64,000 bases of DNA from Massilia sp. CFBP 13721. Its GTDB lineage: Bacteria > Pseudomonadota > Gammaproteobacteria > Burkholderiales > Burkholderiaceae_D. How positions within the stretch are numbered: position 1 is the first letter of the stretch; every line of letters begins with the position of its first letter. The notes beneath the pieces are model-generated. The model made no database searches. It was not told where the DNA came from and saw only the letters and a list, made by a program, of their open reading frames with translations. Positions 17,894 to 25,926 of this stretch are shown in pieces. The position numbers were made by a program, and so were the translations under genes. The stretch is taken from NCBI RefSeq assembly GCF_014842025.1, contig NZ_JACYUY010000019.1, forward strand, positions 1 to 64,000, given 5' to 3'.

Positions 17894-18253
17894 ATGGCCC
17901 CTATTAAACTCTCGGAGAAGCAATCCCAGGGCCGCGACTGGGAGCAGACCGCGTTGCGCTACCTGCGCCGCCAGGGCCTGGTCCTGATCGAAGCGAATTT
18001 TACGTGTAAAGGCGGGGAAATCGACCTGGTCATGCGCGACGGCGAGTCGCTTGTCTTCGTCGAAGTGCGCCAGCGCGCCGACCGCCGCCATGGCGGGGCC
18101 GCCGCCAGCATCACCCCCCATAAAATCCGCCGCTTGATCCGCGCGGCCCAAGTCTACCTGCAGCGCCTGCCGACTGTACCGCCCTGCCGCTTCGACGTCG
18201 TCGCCATCGATGGCGAGGCGCTGGAATGGCTGCGCGACGCGATTCAAGTTTGA
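17894..18253 (+). CDS. yraN: YraN family protein (UPF0102), endonuclease-like fold
   Basis: The 119-residue protein matches UPF0102 in length and shows the nuclease-like core: G-x-x-W-E-x-x-A-x-x-Y-L near the start, then GGEIDLVMRD and LVFVEVRQR, equivalent to the E...D...E-x-K/R pattern of restriction-endonuclease-like folds. The second catalytic position reads EVR rather than the commoner EVK. No activity is established for the family. It starts 1 nt after the lpoA stop and is a member of the rsmI/lpoA/diaA/dolP neighbourhood. Confidence 0.88.
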   Translation: MAPIKLSEKQSQGRDWEQTALRYLRRQGLVLIEANFTCKGGEIDLVMRDGESLVFVEVRQRADRRHGGAAASITPHKIRRLIRAAQVYLQRLPTVPPCRFDVVAIDGEALEWLRDAIQV

Positions 18254-18273
18254 CAATCTGTCCGCGCAGTTGT

Positions 18274-18323
18274 AAGCAATCTTTAAATTGCTTTGCCGCC
18301 CACGGTTGCTACTACACTATAAT
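18274..18323 (+). promoter_or_regulatory. Candidate promoter region of diaA
   Basis: A perfect 7-bp inverted repeat (AAGCAAT-N6-ATTGCTT, 18274-18293) is followed by a consensus -10 TATAAT at 18318-18323, nine bases before the diaA start. A TTGCCG at 18293-18298 could act as -35 with a long 19-nt spacer. If the -10 is used, the mRNA would have almost no leader. The call rests on sequence alone. Confidence 0.4.
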
Positions 18324-18331
18324 CTTCGGCT

Positions 18332-18928
18332 ATGAATACTCAACGCATCCTCGCTCACTTCCAGGAGAGCGCCGACCTGAAATTGCAGTCGGCCCCGGCC
18401 CTGGCGCACCCTATTTCGCAGGCGATCGAACTGATGTTCGGCGCCCTGTCCAACGGCAACAAGATCCTGGCTTGCGGTAACGGCGGTTCGGCCGCCGACT
18501 GCCAGCACTTTGCGGCGGAACTGGTCGGCCGCTTCGAGCGCGAGCGCTTCCCGCTGCCCGCGATCGCGCTGACCACCGACACCTCGATCCTGACCGCGGT
18601 CGCCAACGACTACAGTTACCGCGAGATCTTTTCGAAGCAGGTGCAAGCCTTTGGCCAGGCCGGCGACATCCTGCTGGCGATTTCGACCTCGGGCAATTCG
18701 GGCAACGTGCTGGCCGCCGTCGAAGCGGCGCTCGAGCGCGAGATGCGCATCGTCGCCTTCACGGGCAAGGACGGCGGCGCGCTGGCGAAACTGCTGACCG
18801 ACGCCGACGTCCACATCAACGTGCAGCACAGCCGCACCGCGCGTATCCAGGAAGTACACCTGGTCGCGATTCACGCTATCTGCGACGGCATCGACGTCGC
18901 GCTATTCGGAGGAGACGAGAATGAATAA
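18332..18928 (+). CDS. diaA: DiaA/GmhA-type SIS-domain protein
   Basis: The 198-residue SIS-domain protein has GNGGSAADCQHFAAELVGRFERER, TTDTSILTAVANDYSY and ISTSGNSGNVLAA, the conserved sedoheptulose-7-phosphate isomerase/DiaA pattern. DiaA binds DnaA and promotes timely replication initiation in E. coli; GmhA makes ADP-heptose precursors. The two cannot be told apart by sequence alone. Placement between yraN and dolP is the DiaA context, so DiaA is preferred. The start follows a candidate promoter, and the end overlaps dolP by 8 nt. Confidence 0.85.
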   Translation: MNTQRILAHFQESADLKLQSAPALAHPISQAIELMFGALSNGNKILACGNGGSAADCQHFAAELVGRFERERFPLPAIALTTDTSILTAVANDYSYREIFSKQVQAFGQAGDILLAISTSGNSGNVLAAVEAALEREMRIVAFTGKDGGALAKLLTDADVHINVQHSRTARIQEVHLVAIHAICDGIDVALFGGDENE

Positions 18929-19556
18929 ACCCGGCTTGAAGGGTTCCCTGGCGAAAGCCGTCCTGTGCGCGTCCCTGCTGGGCGCGCTGCAAGGCTGCGT
19001 GCCGCTGGTCGTCGGCGGCGCTGCGATGGGTGCGGCCGCCACCATGGACCGCCGCACGCTGGGCGCGCAGACCGAGGACAAATCGATCACCGTCAAGGCC
19101 GAGGTGCAGGTTCCAAAAATCGTCGGCAACGCCGGCCACGTGAATATCGCCAGCTTCAACCGCAAGGTCTTGCTGACCGGCGAAGTGCGCGACGAAGCCA
19201 TGAAGGCCGCCGTCGAGCGCGAAGTGCGCGGCATCGAGAATGTCGCCAACGTCATCAATGAACTGGTGATCGCCGGTCCGTCGAGCTATACCTCGCGCTC
19301 GTCGGATGCGCTGATCACCGGTAACGTCAAGGGCAGCCTGATCGAAATGAAAACGATCTCGGCCACCTCGTTCAAGGTCGTCACCGAGCGCGGCACCGTC
19401 TACCTGATGGGCCGCGTGACCCAGCGCGAAGGAGACCTGGCAGCCAAGATCGCCCAGAGCGTCGCCGGCGTGCAGGGTGTCGTCAAGATCTTCGAGTACA
19501 TGAGCGAAGAAGAACTGCGCACCCAGTTCCCGAAATCCGGTTCGGTCGCCCTGTAA
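18921..19556 (+). CDS. dolP: BON-domain outer-membrane lipoprotein DolP
   Basis: The 211-residue lipoprotein has a signal peptide with lipobox LQGC (Cys about 31), the family signature DRRTLGAQTEDKSI and two BON domains (about 55-120 and 130-200). DolP (YraP) supports outer-membrane integrity and the BAM complex. The start overlaps diaA within GGAGGAGACGAGAATGA-like sequence, giving a strong ribosome binding site. A strong terminator follows 8 nt after the stop. Confidence 0.93.
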   Translation: MNKPGLKGSLAKAVLCASLLGALQGCVPLVVGGAAMGAAATMDRRTLGAQTEDKSITVKAEVQVPKIVGNAGHVNIASFNRKVLLTGEVRDEAMKAAVEREVRGIENVANVINELVIAGPSSYTSRSSDALITGNVKGSLIEMKTISATSFKVVTERGTVYLMGRVTQREGDLAAKIAQSVAGVQGVVKIFEYMSEEELRTQFPKSGSVAL

Positions 19557-19564
19557 TCATCCCG

Positions 19565-19589
19565 GCGGGGCCTGGCCCCGCTTTTTTTT
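19565..19589 (+). terminator. Rho-independent terminator after dolP
   Basis: GCGGGG pairs with CCCCGC around CCTGG and is followed by eight T residues. It ends the lpoA-yraN-diaA-dolP transcript. Confidence 0.88.
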
Positions 19590-19599
19590 CGCCAGCGCC

Positions 19600-20124
19600 A
19601 TGACAGCCAATCATCCAGCTCAACCTCGTTCCTGGCTCAAACCCGCCGCCATTGGCGCGCTCGTGCTGGCGCTGGCGGGTGGCGGCTATGCCTTGATGCG
19701 CGCCGAAAAGGCGCCCGAGGTCACCTTCATCAGCATCGCCGGCGACAAGATCGCCACCGCCAACCTGCGCGGCAAGGTCGTGATGGTCAATTTCTGGGCA
19801 ACTTCCTGCACCACGTGTGTCAAGGAGATGCCGGCCATGGTCGACACCTACAACAAGTTCAAGGGGCAGGGACTCGAATTCGTGGCGGTGGCCATGCAGT
19901 ACGACCCGCCGAACTACGTCCTGAATTTCACCGAGACGCGCAAGCTGCCCTTCATCGTCGCCCTCGACGCAGGCGGAGACATTGCCAAATCCTTCGGCGA
20001 CGTCACCCTCACGCCCACCACCTTTGTGATCGGCAAGGATGGGACCATCCTCAAGCGCTACGTCGGCGAGCCCGATTTCAGCGAGGTGCATGCTCTTCTG
20101 CAGAAGGCCTTGAAGGCGAGCTGA
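19600..20124 (+). CDS. TlpA/ResA-like membrane-anchored thioredoxin
   Basis: The 174-residue protein has an N-terminal signal anchor (about residues 14-33, AAIGALVLALAGGGYAL) and a periplasmic thioredoxin-fold domain with active site WATSCTTCVKEMP (Cys70, Cys73) and cis-proline segment TLTPTTFVIGKDG. TlpA-like proteins reduce disulfides in apo-cytochromes or copper-binding proteins. The CTTC active site differs from the usual CxPC. No cytochrome maturation genes are adjacent. The gene stands alone after the dolP terminator; its ATG lies only 11 nt after the T-run. Confidence 0.88.
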   Translation: MTANHPAQPRSWLKPAAIGALVLALAGGGYALMRAEKAPEVTFISIAGDKIATANLRGKVVMVNFWATSCTTCVKEMPAMVDTYNKFKGQGLEFVAVAMQYDPPNYVLNFTETRKLPFIVALDAGGDIAKSFGDVTLTPTTFVIGKDGTILKRYVGEPDFSEVHALLQKALKAS

Positions 20125-20314
20125 CGCTCACTTGCTGCCGTGCTCGCCTTGCCGCGATTTCAATCTGTTATTACACTGAATCGCAGCATGGTATCCCTAG
20201 CGGCGAGAATGCTACAGCACGCCTGAGCTAGCGCAAGCCGGCGCCTCCGCAAGAGGCCAAGCTTGATGCATTCGCGGGCCGTGACGTTGCGGCCATGCGT
20301 GCAAAGGAGATGCA

Positions 20315-20965
20315 ATGGGTGAATTTTTACGCATGACAGGCAGGTTCGCCGCGCTGCTGGCGCTGGCCGCGCTGGCCGCTTGCAGCAGCCCGCGGCCCAG
20401 GGCACACGCCGTGCTGCAATACCAGCATGTCGCGAATGCGCACGAAATCCGTTTCACCAATCCGATCGCCCTGTCGGCCGCGCTGTACCGCGTCAATTAC
20501 TTGTCGCCGGTCGATGCGGAGGGCTTCTGGGCCATCTTCGTGCTGTGCAATGCCGACGTCACCGACCAGGCGCGGCGCGGTTTTTACTACAACGTCAATC
20601 AATTTCGCGTCAGCCATGAGGGACGCGAATTCGGCGGCGTGCCGCCCTATTCGCTGCGCTACCAGGGTCAAATCGACCTGAACAATGCCGGCGATACGCT
20701 GCCGATTCGCGACGCGGTGGCCGCCGAAATCCAGGAAGGACCGCCCGAGCAGCTGTTCCAGAGCGGCTTCTATCCCGACCTGAACTACCGCTTCGCCATC
20801 TTCGTGCCCAAGGCGCTGCCCAACTACGCCGGCGAGGAACTGGCGCTCACCTACAAGGGCCAGCCAGCGATCCTGGTCGGCAACGGCAAGCCACCGTCGG
20901 ACTTGCCGGCCGTCGGCGGCAGCGCGGGCGGGGCAGCGGCGGCGTGCGTGCCGCCGCTGCCCTGA
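20315..20965 (+). CDS. Hypothetical outer-membrane lipoprotein
   Basis: The 216-residue protein has a clear lipoprotein signal (hydrophobic stretch ending LAAC-SS, Cys about 23). The mature region (FTNPIALSAALYRVNYLSPVDAEGFWAIFVLCNADV) is not recognised as a known domain. The start is well supported by AAGGAG six bases upstream. The preceding 190 nt hold no gene, only a weak GCGATT/AATCGC inverted pair. It is convergent with the thioesterase gene, with 2 nt between stops. Function unknown. Confidence 0.75.
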   Translation: MGEFLRMTGRFAALLALAALAACSSPRPRAHAVLQYQHVANAHEIRFTNPIALSAALYRVNYLSPVDAEGFWAIFVLCNADVTDQARRGFYYNVNQFRVSHEGREFGGVPPYSLRYQGQIDLNNAGDTLPIRDAVAAEIQEGPPEQLFQSGFYPDLNYRFAIFVPKALPNYAGEELALTYKGQPAILVGNGKPPSDLPAVGGSAGGAAAACVPPLP

Positions 20966-20967
20966 AC

Positions 20968-21393
20968 TCAAGTGCTCTTCGGGTAGAGAATCATTTGGGT
21001 GCAGCGAAACAAGGCGATCGTCTTGCCATTCGCTTTGTCCGTCACCTTCACGTCCCAGACCTGGGTGGTGCGGCCCAGATGCGCCACGGTCGCCACGGCG
21101 ACGATGGTGCCTTCGCGCGCGGTACTGAAATGGTTCGATTTCAGCTCGATCGTCGTGAAATTCTGCGCGCCTTCGGGCAGGTTGGCGACGCAGGCATAGC
21201 CGGCGGCGGTATCGGCCAGCGTCACCACGCTGCCGGCGTGCAGGTAGCCGTTCGGCGCCAGGTGGTGCGGCTTGATCGGCAATTGCGCGGTCAGGGTCTG
21301 GTGGCCGACTTCGAGGACTTCGATGCCGAGGTAGCCTGGGAACTTGCCGATGCCGCGCTGGTTAAAGACTTCTAAAGTAGGTGCGGTGGTCAT
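20968..21393 (-). CDS. PaaI-type hotdog thioesterase
   Basis: The 141-residue single hotdog domain has the PaaI/YdiI signature PNGYLHAGSVVTLADTAAGYA, with the catalytic acidic residue in the helix following HAGS. Members hydrolyse acyl-CoA or aromatic acyl-CoA thioesters; the substrate here is unknown. It follows the helicase gene on the same strand after 61 nt and may be cotranscribed. Confidence 0.88.
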   Translation of the reverse strand: MTTAPTLEVFNQRGIGKFPGYLGIEVLEVGHQTLTAQLPIKPHHLAPNGYLHAGSVVTLADTAAGYACVANLPEGAQNFTTIELKSNHFSTAREGTIVAVATVAHLGRTTQVWDVKVTDKANGKTIALFRCTQMILYPKST

Positions 21394-21454
21394 GGTGGGG
21401 TGATCTGGTGGCTAATTTGATATCGTAACCGATCCGCCATCACCCCGCCCGCCA

Positions 21455-23440
21455 TCACGCCCGCCGCTTGGGCTTGCTGACGACGCCTCCCTGGCGCTTG
21501 CGCGTTGCCGCATTCTGCTGCTGCAGCAGCGCGTCGACCCGCTCCGACGCCTCGCGCGCCAGCTGTTGCGCTTCCTCGATACTCGGGAAAAACTCCGGCT
21601 CGCGGTAACCGAGCCAGGCATAGGCCGAGTACATGCGGCAAGTGTCTTCGACTTCCTGCAAATTTTTCCACTGCAGCCCGCCCGGCTGCGGGGTCAGTTT
21701 CGAGACTTTTTTCCTGGCCAGCGACAGCGCCCAGTGTTCCCATGCGCTTTGCAGCATCGGCACCCGGTTCGAGATCGGCACCAGCGACAGCATGAATTTC
21801 TCGGCCACCGTCAGCTCCAGGGTGTCGAGCCATTCGGCGCGTTCGTTCTGGTCTTCGGTGATGCGTGGATAGAAGAAACCGTCCGGCACGTCGATGTTGT
21901 GGACGAAGCGCCGCAGCAGTTTTACCAATGAGGTCTCGCCCGTCACCGCCGATATCCGATGTAACTGCTCGAGCGAGGGCGCCACCGCGAAACCGCTGGC
22001 TGGTACCGGCGGGATCTTTTCCTTCATCAGGGCGCGCATGACTTCATGGGTGTCGTCGTCGTAGCCGGCGACAAAGCCCTCTTCATGGACGCCGTAGCGG
22101 CCGGCGCGCCCGGCGATCTGCTTCGCCAGCGCCGCCGAGATTTCCTCTTCCTCATAGCCGTTGTATTTCACCGCCGTCGTCATCACGATGCGCGCGATCG
22201 GCATGTTCAGCCCCATGGCAAGGGCGTCGGTGCCGACCACGATGTCGGCTTTTCCTTCCCGGAAGCGCTCGGCCTGGGCGCGGCGTACTTCGGGAGACAG
22301 ATTGCCGTAGACGGTGGCGACCGATAAGCCCTTTTCGGTGATCATGTCGCGCCACATCAGCACGTCGCGCCGCGAAAAGGCGATCACCGCATCGCCACGG
22401 CGCAGGTTCGACAGTTTGCGGACTGGCCCCGGTTCCATCGCCAGCGGCGCCATGCGTTTCAGTATGTGGACTTCGAGCGGCACCTCCAGCCGTTCGGCCA
22501 GGGCTTCGATCGCGCGCCGCGCTTCCGGGGCGCCGACCAGGTAGACGGTGGCGGCCGGCGCGCCGCAGACGGCGGCGGTCCAGGCGGCGCCGCGGTCGCG
22601 GTCGGCCAGCATCTGGATCTCGTCGATCACGGCGACCTCGATCGGCGTTTTACTGTCGAGCATCTCGACGGTGCTGGCGACGTGGGTGCTGCCTTCGGTC
22701 ACGCGCCGCTCTTCCCCCGTGATCAGGCTGACCTTCAACGGTTCGCCATGCGGGCGCGCCGCCTGCAGGCGTTCGTAGTTTTCCAGCGCCAGCAGGCGCA
22801 GCGGCGCGAGATAGGCGCCGCTTTTGGCTTTGGCCAGCGCTTCCATCGCACGGTGGGTTTTACCGGAATTGGTCGGCCCCAACAGCGCGATGAATTTACG
22901 TTGCATGCGGCTGGCCACCTCGAACGATTCCGGGTACTCGGCCAGGTTGATGCTTTCCTTGGTGCGGGCGGCGTGGCGCTCTTCCTGCTCGCGCTCGATC
23001 GCGTGCTCGACGCGCTGGCGGATGCGCTCGAACACATACTCGGCCGGCTCCGAAGTTTCCAGTTCGTCGAGCACGCCGAGGAACAGGCGCGGATCGAAGC
23101 CGGCGTCGTCGGCCTGCTCGGCGATGTCGCGCACGAATTCCTCGGCATCGAGATGCAGTTCGGCCAGGGCCTTGTCACCGGTGCGTTCTTCGATCAGCTC
23201 GCGCCGCGCAATCAAATCCATCTTGCGCCATTTGCTGGGTTTGGCGAGCACCCCGCGCGCGGGCACCAGCGCATACGGCACGCGCAAGCCTTCGTATTTC
23301 ACTTCGCCGGAAAAACGCAGGAACACGCGCCCTTCCATTTTGACGAGTTCGATGCCGCGCGCGGCGAGGTCGAGTTCGCGTTCGAGGAAGGCGTCGTCGT
23401 CGCCCGTGTCGGTGTCGGCGTCGTAGCGTGGATTGCTCAT
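21455..23440 (-). CDS. SUV3-like ATP-dependent RNA helicase
   Basis: The 661-residue superfamily 2 helicase has Walker A GPTNSGKTHRAMEAL (about 190), a DEAD-variant VIDEIQMLADRDRG, motif III-like TVYLVGAPEARR, GTDALAMGLNMPI and QIAGRAGRYG (motif VI). The order, the DEIQ box and the C-terminal region match SUV3, the mitochondrial RNA-degradosome helicase family, which some proteobacteria also carry. The last 25 residues are basic and low complexity. ATG 23440 is chosen over a 43-codon longer frame whose extra sequence has no domain; no strong ribosome binding site was seen. Confidence 0.85.
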   Translation of the reverse strand: MSNPRYDADTDTGDDDAFLERELDLAARGIELVKMEGRVFLRFSGEVKYEGLRVPYALVPARGVLAKPSKWRKMDLIARRELIEERTGDKALAELHLDAEEFVRDIAEQADDAGFDPRLFLGVLDELETSEPAEYVFERIRQRVEHAIEREQEERHAARTKESINLAEYPESFEVASRMQRKFIALLGPTNSGKTHRAMEALAKAKSGAYLAPLRLLALENYERLQAARPHGEPLKVSLITGEERRVTEGSTHVASTVEMLDSKTPIEVAVIDEIQMLADRDRGAAWTAAVCGAPAATVYLVGAPEARRAIEALAERLEVPLEVHILKRMAPLAMEPGPVRKLSNLRRGDAVIAFSRRDVLMWRDMITEKGLSVATVYGNLSPEVRRAQAERFREGKADIVVGTDALAMGLNMPIARIVMTTAVKYNGYEEEEISAALAKQIAGRAGRYGVHEEGFVAGYDDDTHEVMRALMKEKIPPVPASGFAVAPSLEQLHRISAVTGETSLVKLLRRFVHNIDVPDGFFYPRITEDQNERAEWLDTLELTVAEKFMLSLVPISNRVPMLQSAWEHWALSLARKKVSKLTPQPGGLQWKNLQEVEDTCRMYSAYAWLGYREPEFFPSIEEAQQLAREASERVDALLQQQNAATRKRQGGVVSKPKRRA

Positions 23441-23573
23441 GTGTGTTGAAGGTGATGTCTGGTTGTTATCACTATAGCGCGGATGACGCGCGGCTCCTGT
23501 TCCACTAGACAGCCGCAGCGGCGCTCGCCGCTTCACGATTCTTCCGAAAGTGTGTCCTGGTATCGACAAAAGT

Positions 23574-23601
23574 TTGACCGGATAGGCAATCGGGGCAGAA
23601 T
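23574..23601 (+). promoter_or_regulatory. Candidate sigma-70 promoter of the 16-gene secretion/pilus cluster
   Basis: TTGACC at 23574-23579 and CAGAAT at 23596-23601 are separated by 16 nt. They sit in the 258-nt gap between the divergent helicase gene and the first kinase gene, about 100 nt upstream of its ATG. A second possible -10, TATAGT, lies near 23629. No gene was seen in this gap. Confidence 0.4.
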
Positions 23602-23698
23602 GTTATTTTCCTCAAAGAAATTTTCAACTATAGTCTGCGCTTCCCCATCACTTACTGTCGACCTGCGCTCTAGCAAACGCCAGGCAGGACCGCCCAGA

Positions 23699-25528
23699 AT
23701 GAAAAATAACAGGATCGGCCTGATTCTCGTCGGCTCCATGCTGGCCGTGATCGCCCTTGTCGTCACCCTGCTGCTGCAGCGCCAGCAGGCGGAACACGCC
23801 GAGCAGGTGCGCGTGCAAGGCCTGGGCATGGTGCGGTCGCTGGCCGCGCTGCCGCTCGCCGTGCTGGCGCCGGGCACCGGCCAGCCGGGGGTGCTCGAAT
23901 CGATCCTGGCTTACCGCGACAATCCCGATTTCGCCTATGCCGCCGTGACTGGCGCCGATGGCCGCAGCCTGGCCGAAGTGGCCAGCGCCGGCGTCCTGGT
24001 GCCGCCGAGTGCTCCGCTGACGCTGACCGGTTTCGCCGAACGCGCCATCCCCGCCGGCCAGAACGGCCGCGCGATCCGCGAATTCCATGGCCCGCTGGCC
24101 AGCGCCGACGCCAGGACGCAAGTGCGGATCGGCTATTTCGAGCCACGCACGCCGTTCGACATGAAGGACCTGCCCTTCTACGCGCTGATCGCGCTGGCCA
24201 TGTTCCTGCTGGTGCCGCTGATCTATCTGGTGATCAAGCGCGAAATGGCGCCGCTGGCTGCGCTGGGTGATCAGCTGCGCTCGGTGGCGACACAGGCGGC
24301 CAGCCACGCATCGGCTGCGACTACGGTCGGCGACAGCGATGCCGACGTGCGTGGCCTGGCCAGTAAGCTGAATCGCTACATCGACCAGGCCAGTACGCGC
24401 ATCCGCGAGCTGGAACAGGAAAGCGTGGCCAGCATGGCCAGCGGCAGGCTGCTCGAATACGGCAGCAACAAGATGCAGGCGGTGCTGCAATGCCTGCCCG
24501 ACGGGCTGCTGGTGCTCGACCCGGCCGGCGAAGTGACCTTCGCCACCGGCAAGATCGAGCCGCTGCTGGGCGTGCCGGTGGCCGACGTGCTGTCGCAGCC
24601 GGTCGAGGCCTGGTGCCGCGACCCCGAACTGCGCGCGATGCTGGCGCGCTTCAAGGGCGCGGGGCTGGATACGCGCAGCCAGATGACGATCGAATTCAAC
24701 CCGGCCGGTGTGCCCGATAAACGCCTGTGGGCCACCGCCCAGGCGCTGCTCGGCCATTCGATGGGTTACGGCACCCTGGTGGTGCTGCGCGACGCCACCC
24801 GCGAACACCTGGCGCGCCAGGCCGGCAACGACTTCGTCGCCCACGCCGCGCACGAACTCAAGTCGCCGCTGAACGTAATCGGCATGTACGGCGAAATGCT
24901 GGCCGACGTCGGCGAAGACGATCCGGCGGTGCGGGTCGAGGCGATCAACGTGATCCAGGACGAAGTCGAGCGCATGAATTCGCTGGTGAACAACCTGCTC
25001 AACGTCAGCAAGCTCGAGATGGGCAGCATGCGTCCGGAACGCCACCGCGTCAAACTCGACGATTTGTTGCGCGACGCCTGGCAGCAGGCGCGCACCCGCG
25101 CCGAAAGCAAGGGCATCCGCCTCGAATTGCAGGTGGCGCGCGAACTGGCGGCGGTCTCGGTCGACAAGGACCTGTTCCGCATCGCCCTGAACAACCTGCT
25201 GAATAACGCCATCAAGTACAACCAGTCCGGCGGCAACGTGGTGCTGGCCGCCGACGAAGGCGACGCCGACGTCGTCATCGCCGTGCGCGACAGCGGCATC
25301 GGCATGAGCGCGGAAGACACCGCGCGCGTCACCGAAAAATTCTATCGCGTGCGCGAAACCGGTACCGAACAGCGCGGCGGCCACGGCCTCGGGCTGTATT
25401 TAACGAACCAGATCATCGAGCTGCACCACGGCCGCCTGACGATCGAAAGCGAGCTGGGACACGGCAGCGTGTTCGCCATCCACCTGAAGAAAATGCCGGC
25501 CCTGGTCGACGGAGGCCAAGTCTTATGA
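23699..25528 (+). CDS. Membrane-bound PAS sensor histidine kinase of the secretion cluster
   Basis: The 609-residue protein has a transmembrane helix at about 7-24, a periplasmic sensor region (about 25-160), a second helix (about 162-183), a HAMP-like linker with coiled coil, a PAS domain (about 255-365), HisKA with HAAHELKSPLNVIG (His385 expected phosphorylation site) and HATPase_c with GGHGLGLYLTNQIIELHHG. ATG 23699 starts directly before the first membrane helix; longer in-frame starts add no domain. Its stop overlaps the response regulator start by 4 nt. It heads the cluster and probably controls it, but the signal is unknown. Confidence 0.9.
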   Translation: MKNNRIGLILVGSMLAVIALVVTLLLQRQQAEHAEQVRVQGLGMVRSLAALPLAVLAPGTGQPGVLESILAYRDNPDFAYAAVTGADGRSLAEVASAGVLVPPSAPLTLTGFAERAIPAGQNGRAIREFHGPLASADARTQVRIGYFEPRTPFDMKDLPFYALIALAMFLLVPLIYLVIKREMAPLAALGDQLRSVATQAASHASAATTVGDSDADVRGLASKLNRYIDQASTRIRELEQESVASMASGRLLEYGSNKMQAVLQCLPDGLLVLDPAGEVTFATGKIEPLLGVPVADVLSQPVEAWCRDPELRAMLARFKGAGLDTRSQMTIEFNPAGVPDKRLWATAQALLGHSMGYGTLVVLRDATREHLARQAGNDFVAHAAHELKSPLNVIGMYGEMLADVGEDDPAVRVEAINVIQDEVERMNSLVNNLLNVSKLEMGSMRPERHRVKLDDLLRDAWQQARTRAESKGIRLELQVARELAAVSVDKDLFRIALNNLLNNAIKYNQSGGNVVLAADEGDADVVIAVRDSGIGMSAEDTARVTEKFYRVRETGTEQRGGHGLGLYLTNQIIELHHGRLTIESELGHGSVFAIHLKKMPALVDGGQVL

Positions 25529-25926
25529 AAAAAACCATCCTGCTCGTCGACGACGAGCCGCACGTGATCCGCGTGCTGCGCCTGATGCTCGAACGCGATG
25601 GCTACGACGTCCTGAGCGCGAACGACGGCAACGAGGCCCTCGACAAGATGAGCGCACGCCGCCCCGACGTCATGGTCAGCGACATCCAGATGGCGGGCAT
25701 GAACGGCCGCGAACTGTGCCGCACCGCGCGCGCACGCTATCCCGACGAGACCTTCCCGATCTTCGTGATGACCTCGATGACGGCCTCACAGGAACGCGAA
25801 TGGGTACGCGAACTGGCGAACGTCGAATTCCTCGAAAAGCCGCTCAGCCCGCGCCAGCTGATCGCCCGCCTGACCACTTATTTCACCAACGCCGCCGCCC
25901 CGCAGGAGAACCCCGATGCACGCTAA
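25525..25926 (+). CDS. Single-domain response regulator
   Basis: The 133-residue protein is only a receiver domain: acidic pocket VDDEP near the N-terminus, phospho-acceptor Asp in VMVSDIQMAGMNG (about residue 53), Thr/Ser in FVMTSMT and Lys in FLEKPLSP. No output domain is present, so it must act by binding another protein, for example the neighbouring HD-GYP protein or the kinase. It overlaps the kinase gene by 4 nt and the HD-GYP gene by 11 nt, implying translational coupling. Confidence 0.92.
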   Translation: MKKTILLVDDEPHVIRVLRLMLERDGYDVLSANDGNEALDKMSARRPDVMVSDIQMAGMNGRELCRTARARYPDETFPIFVMTSMTASQEREWVRELANVEFLEKPLSPRQLIARLTTYFTNAAAPQENPDAR

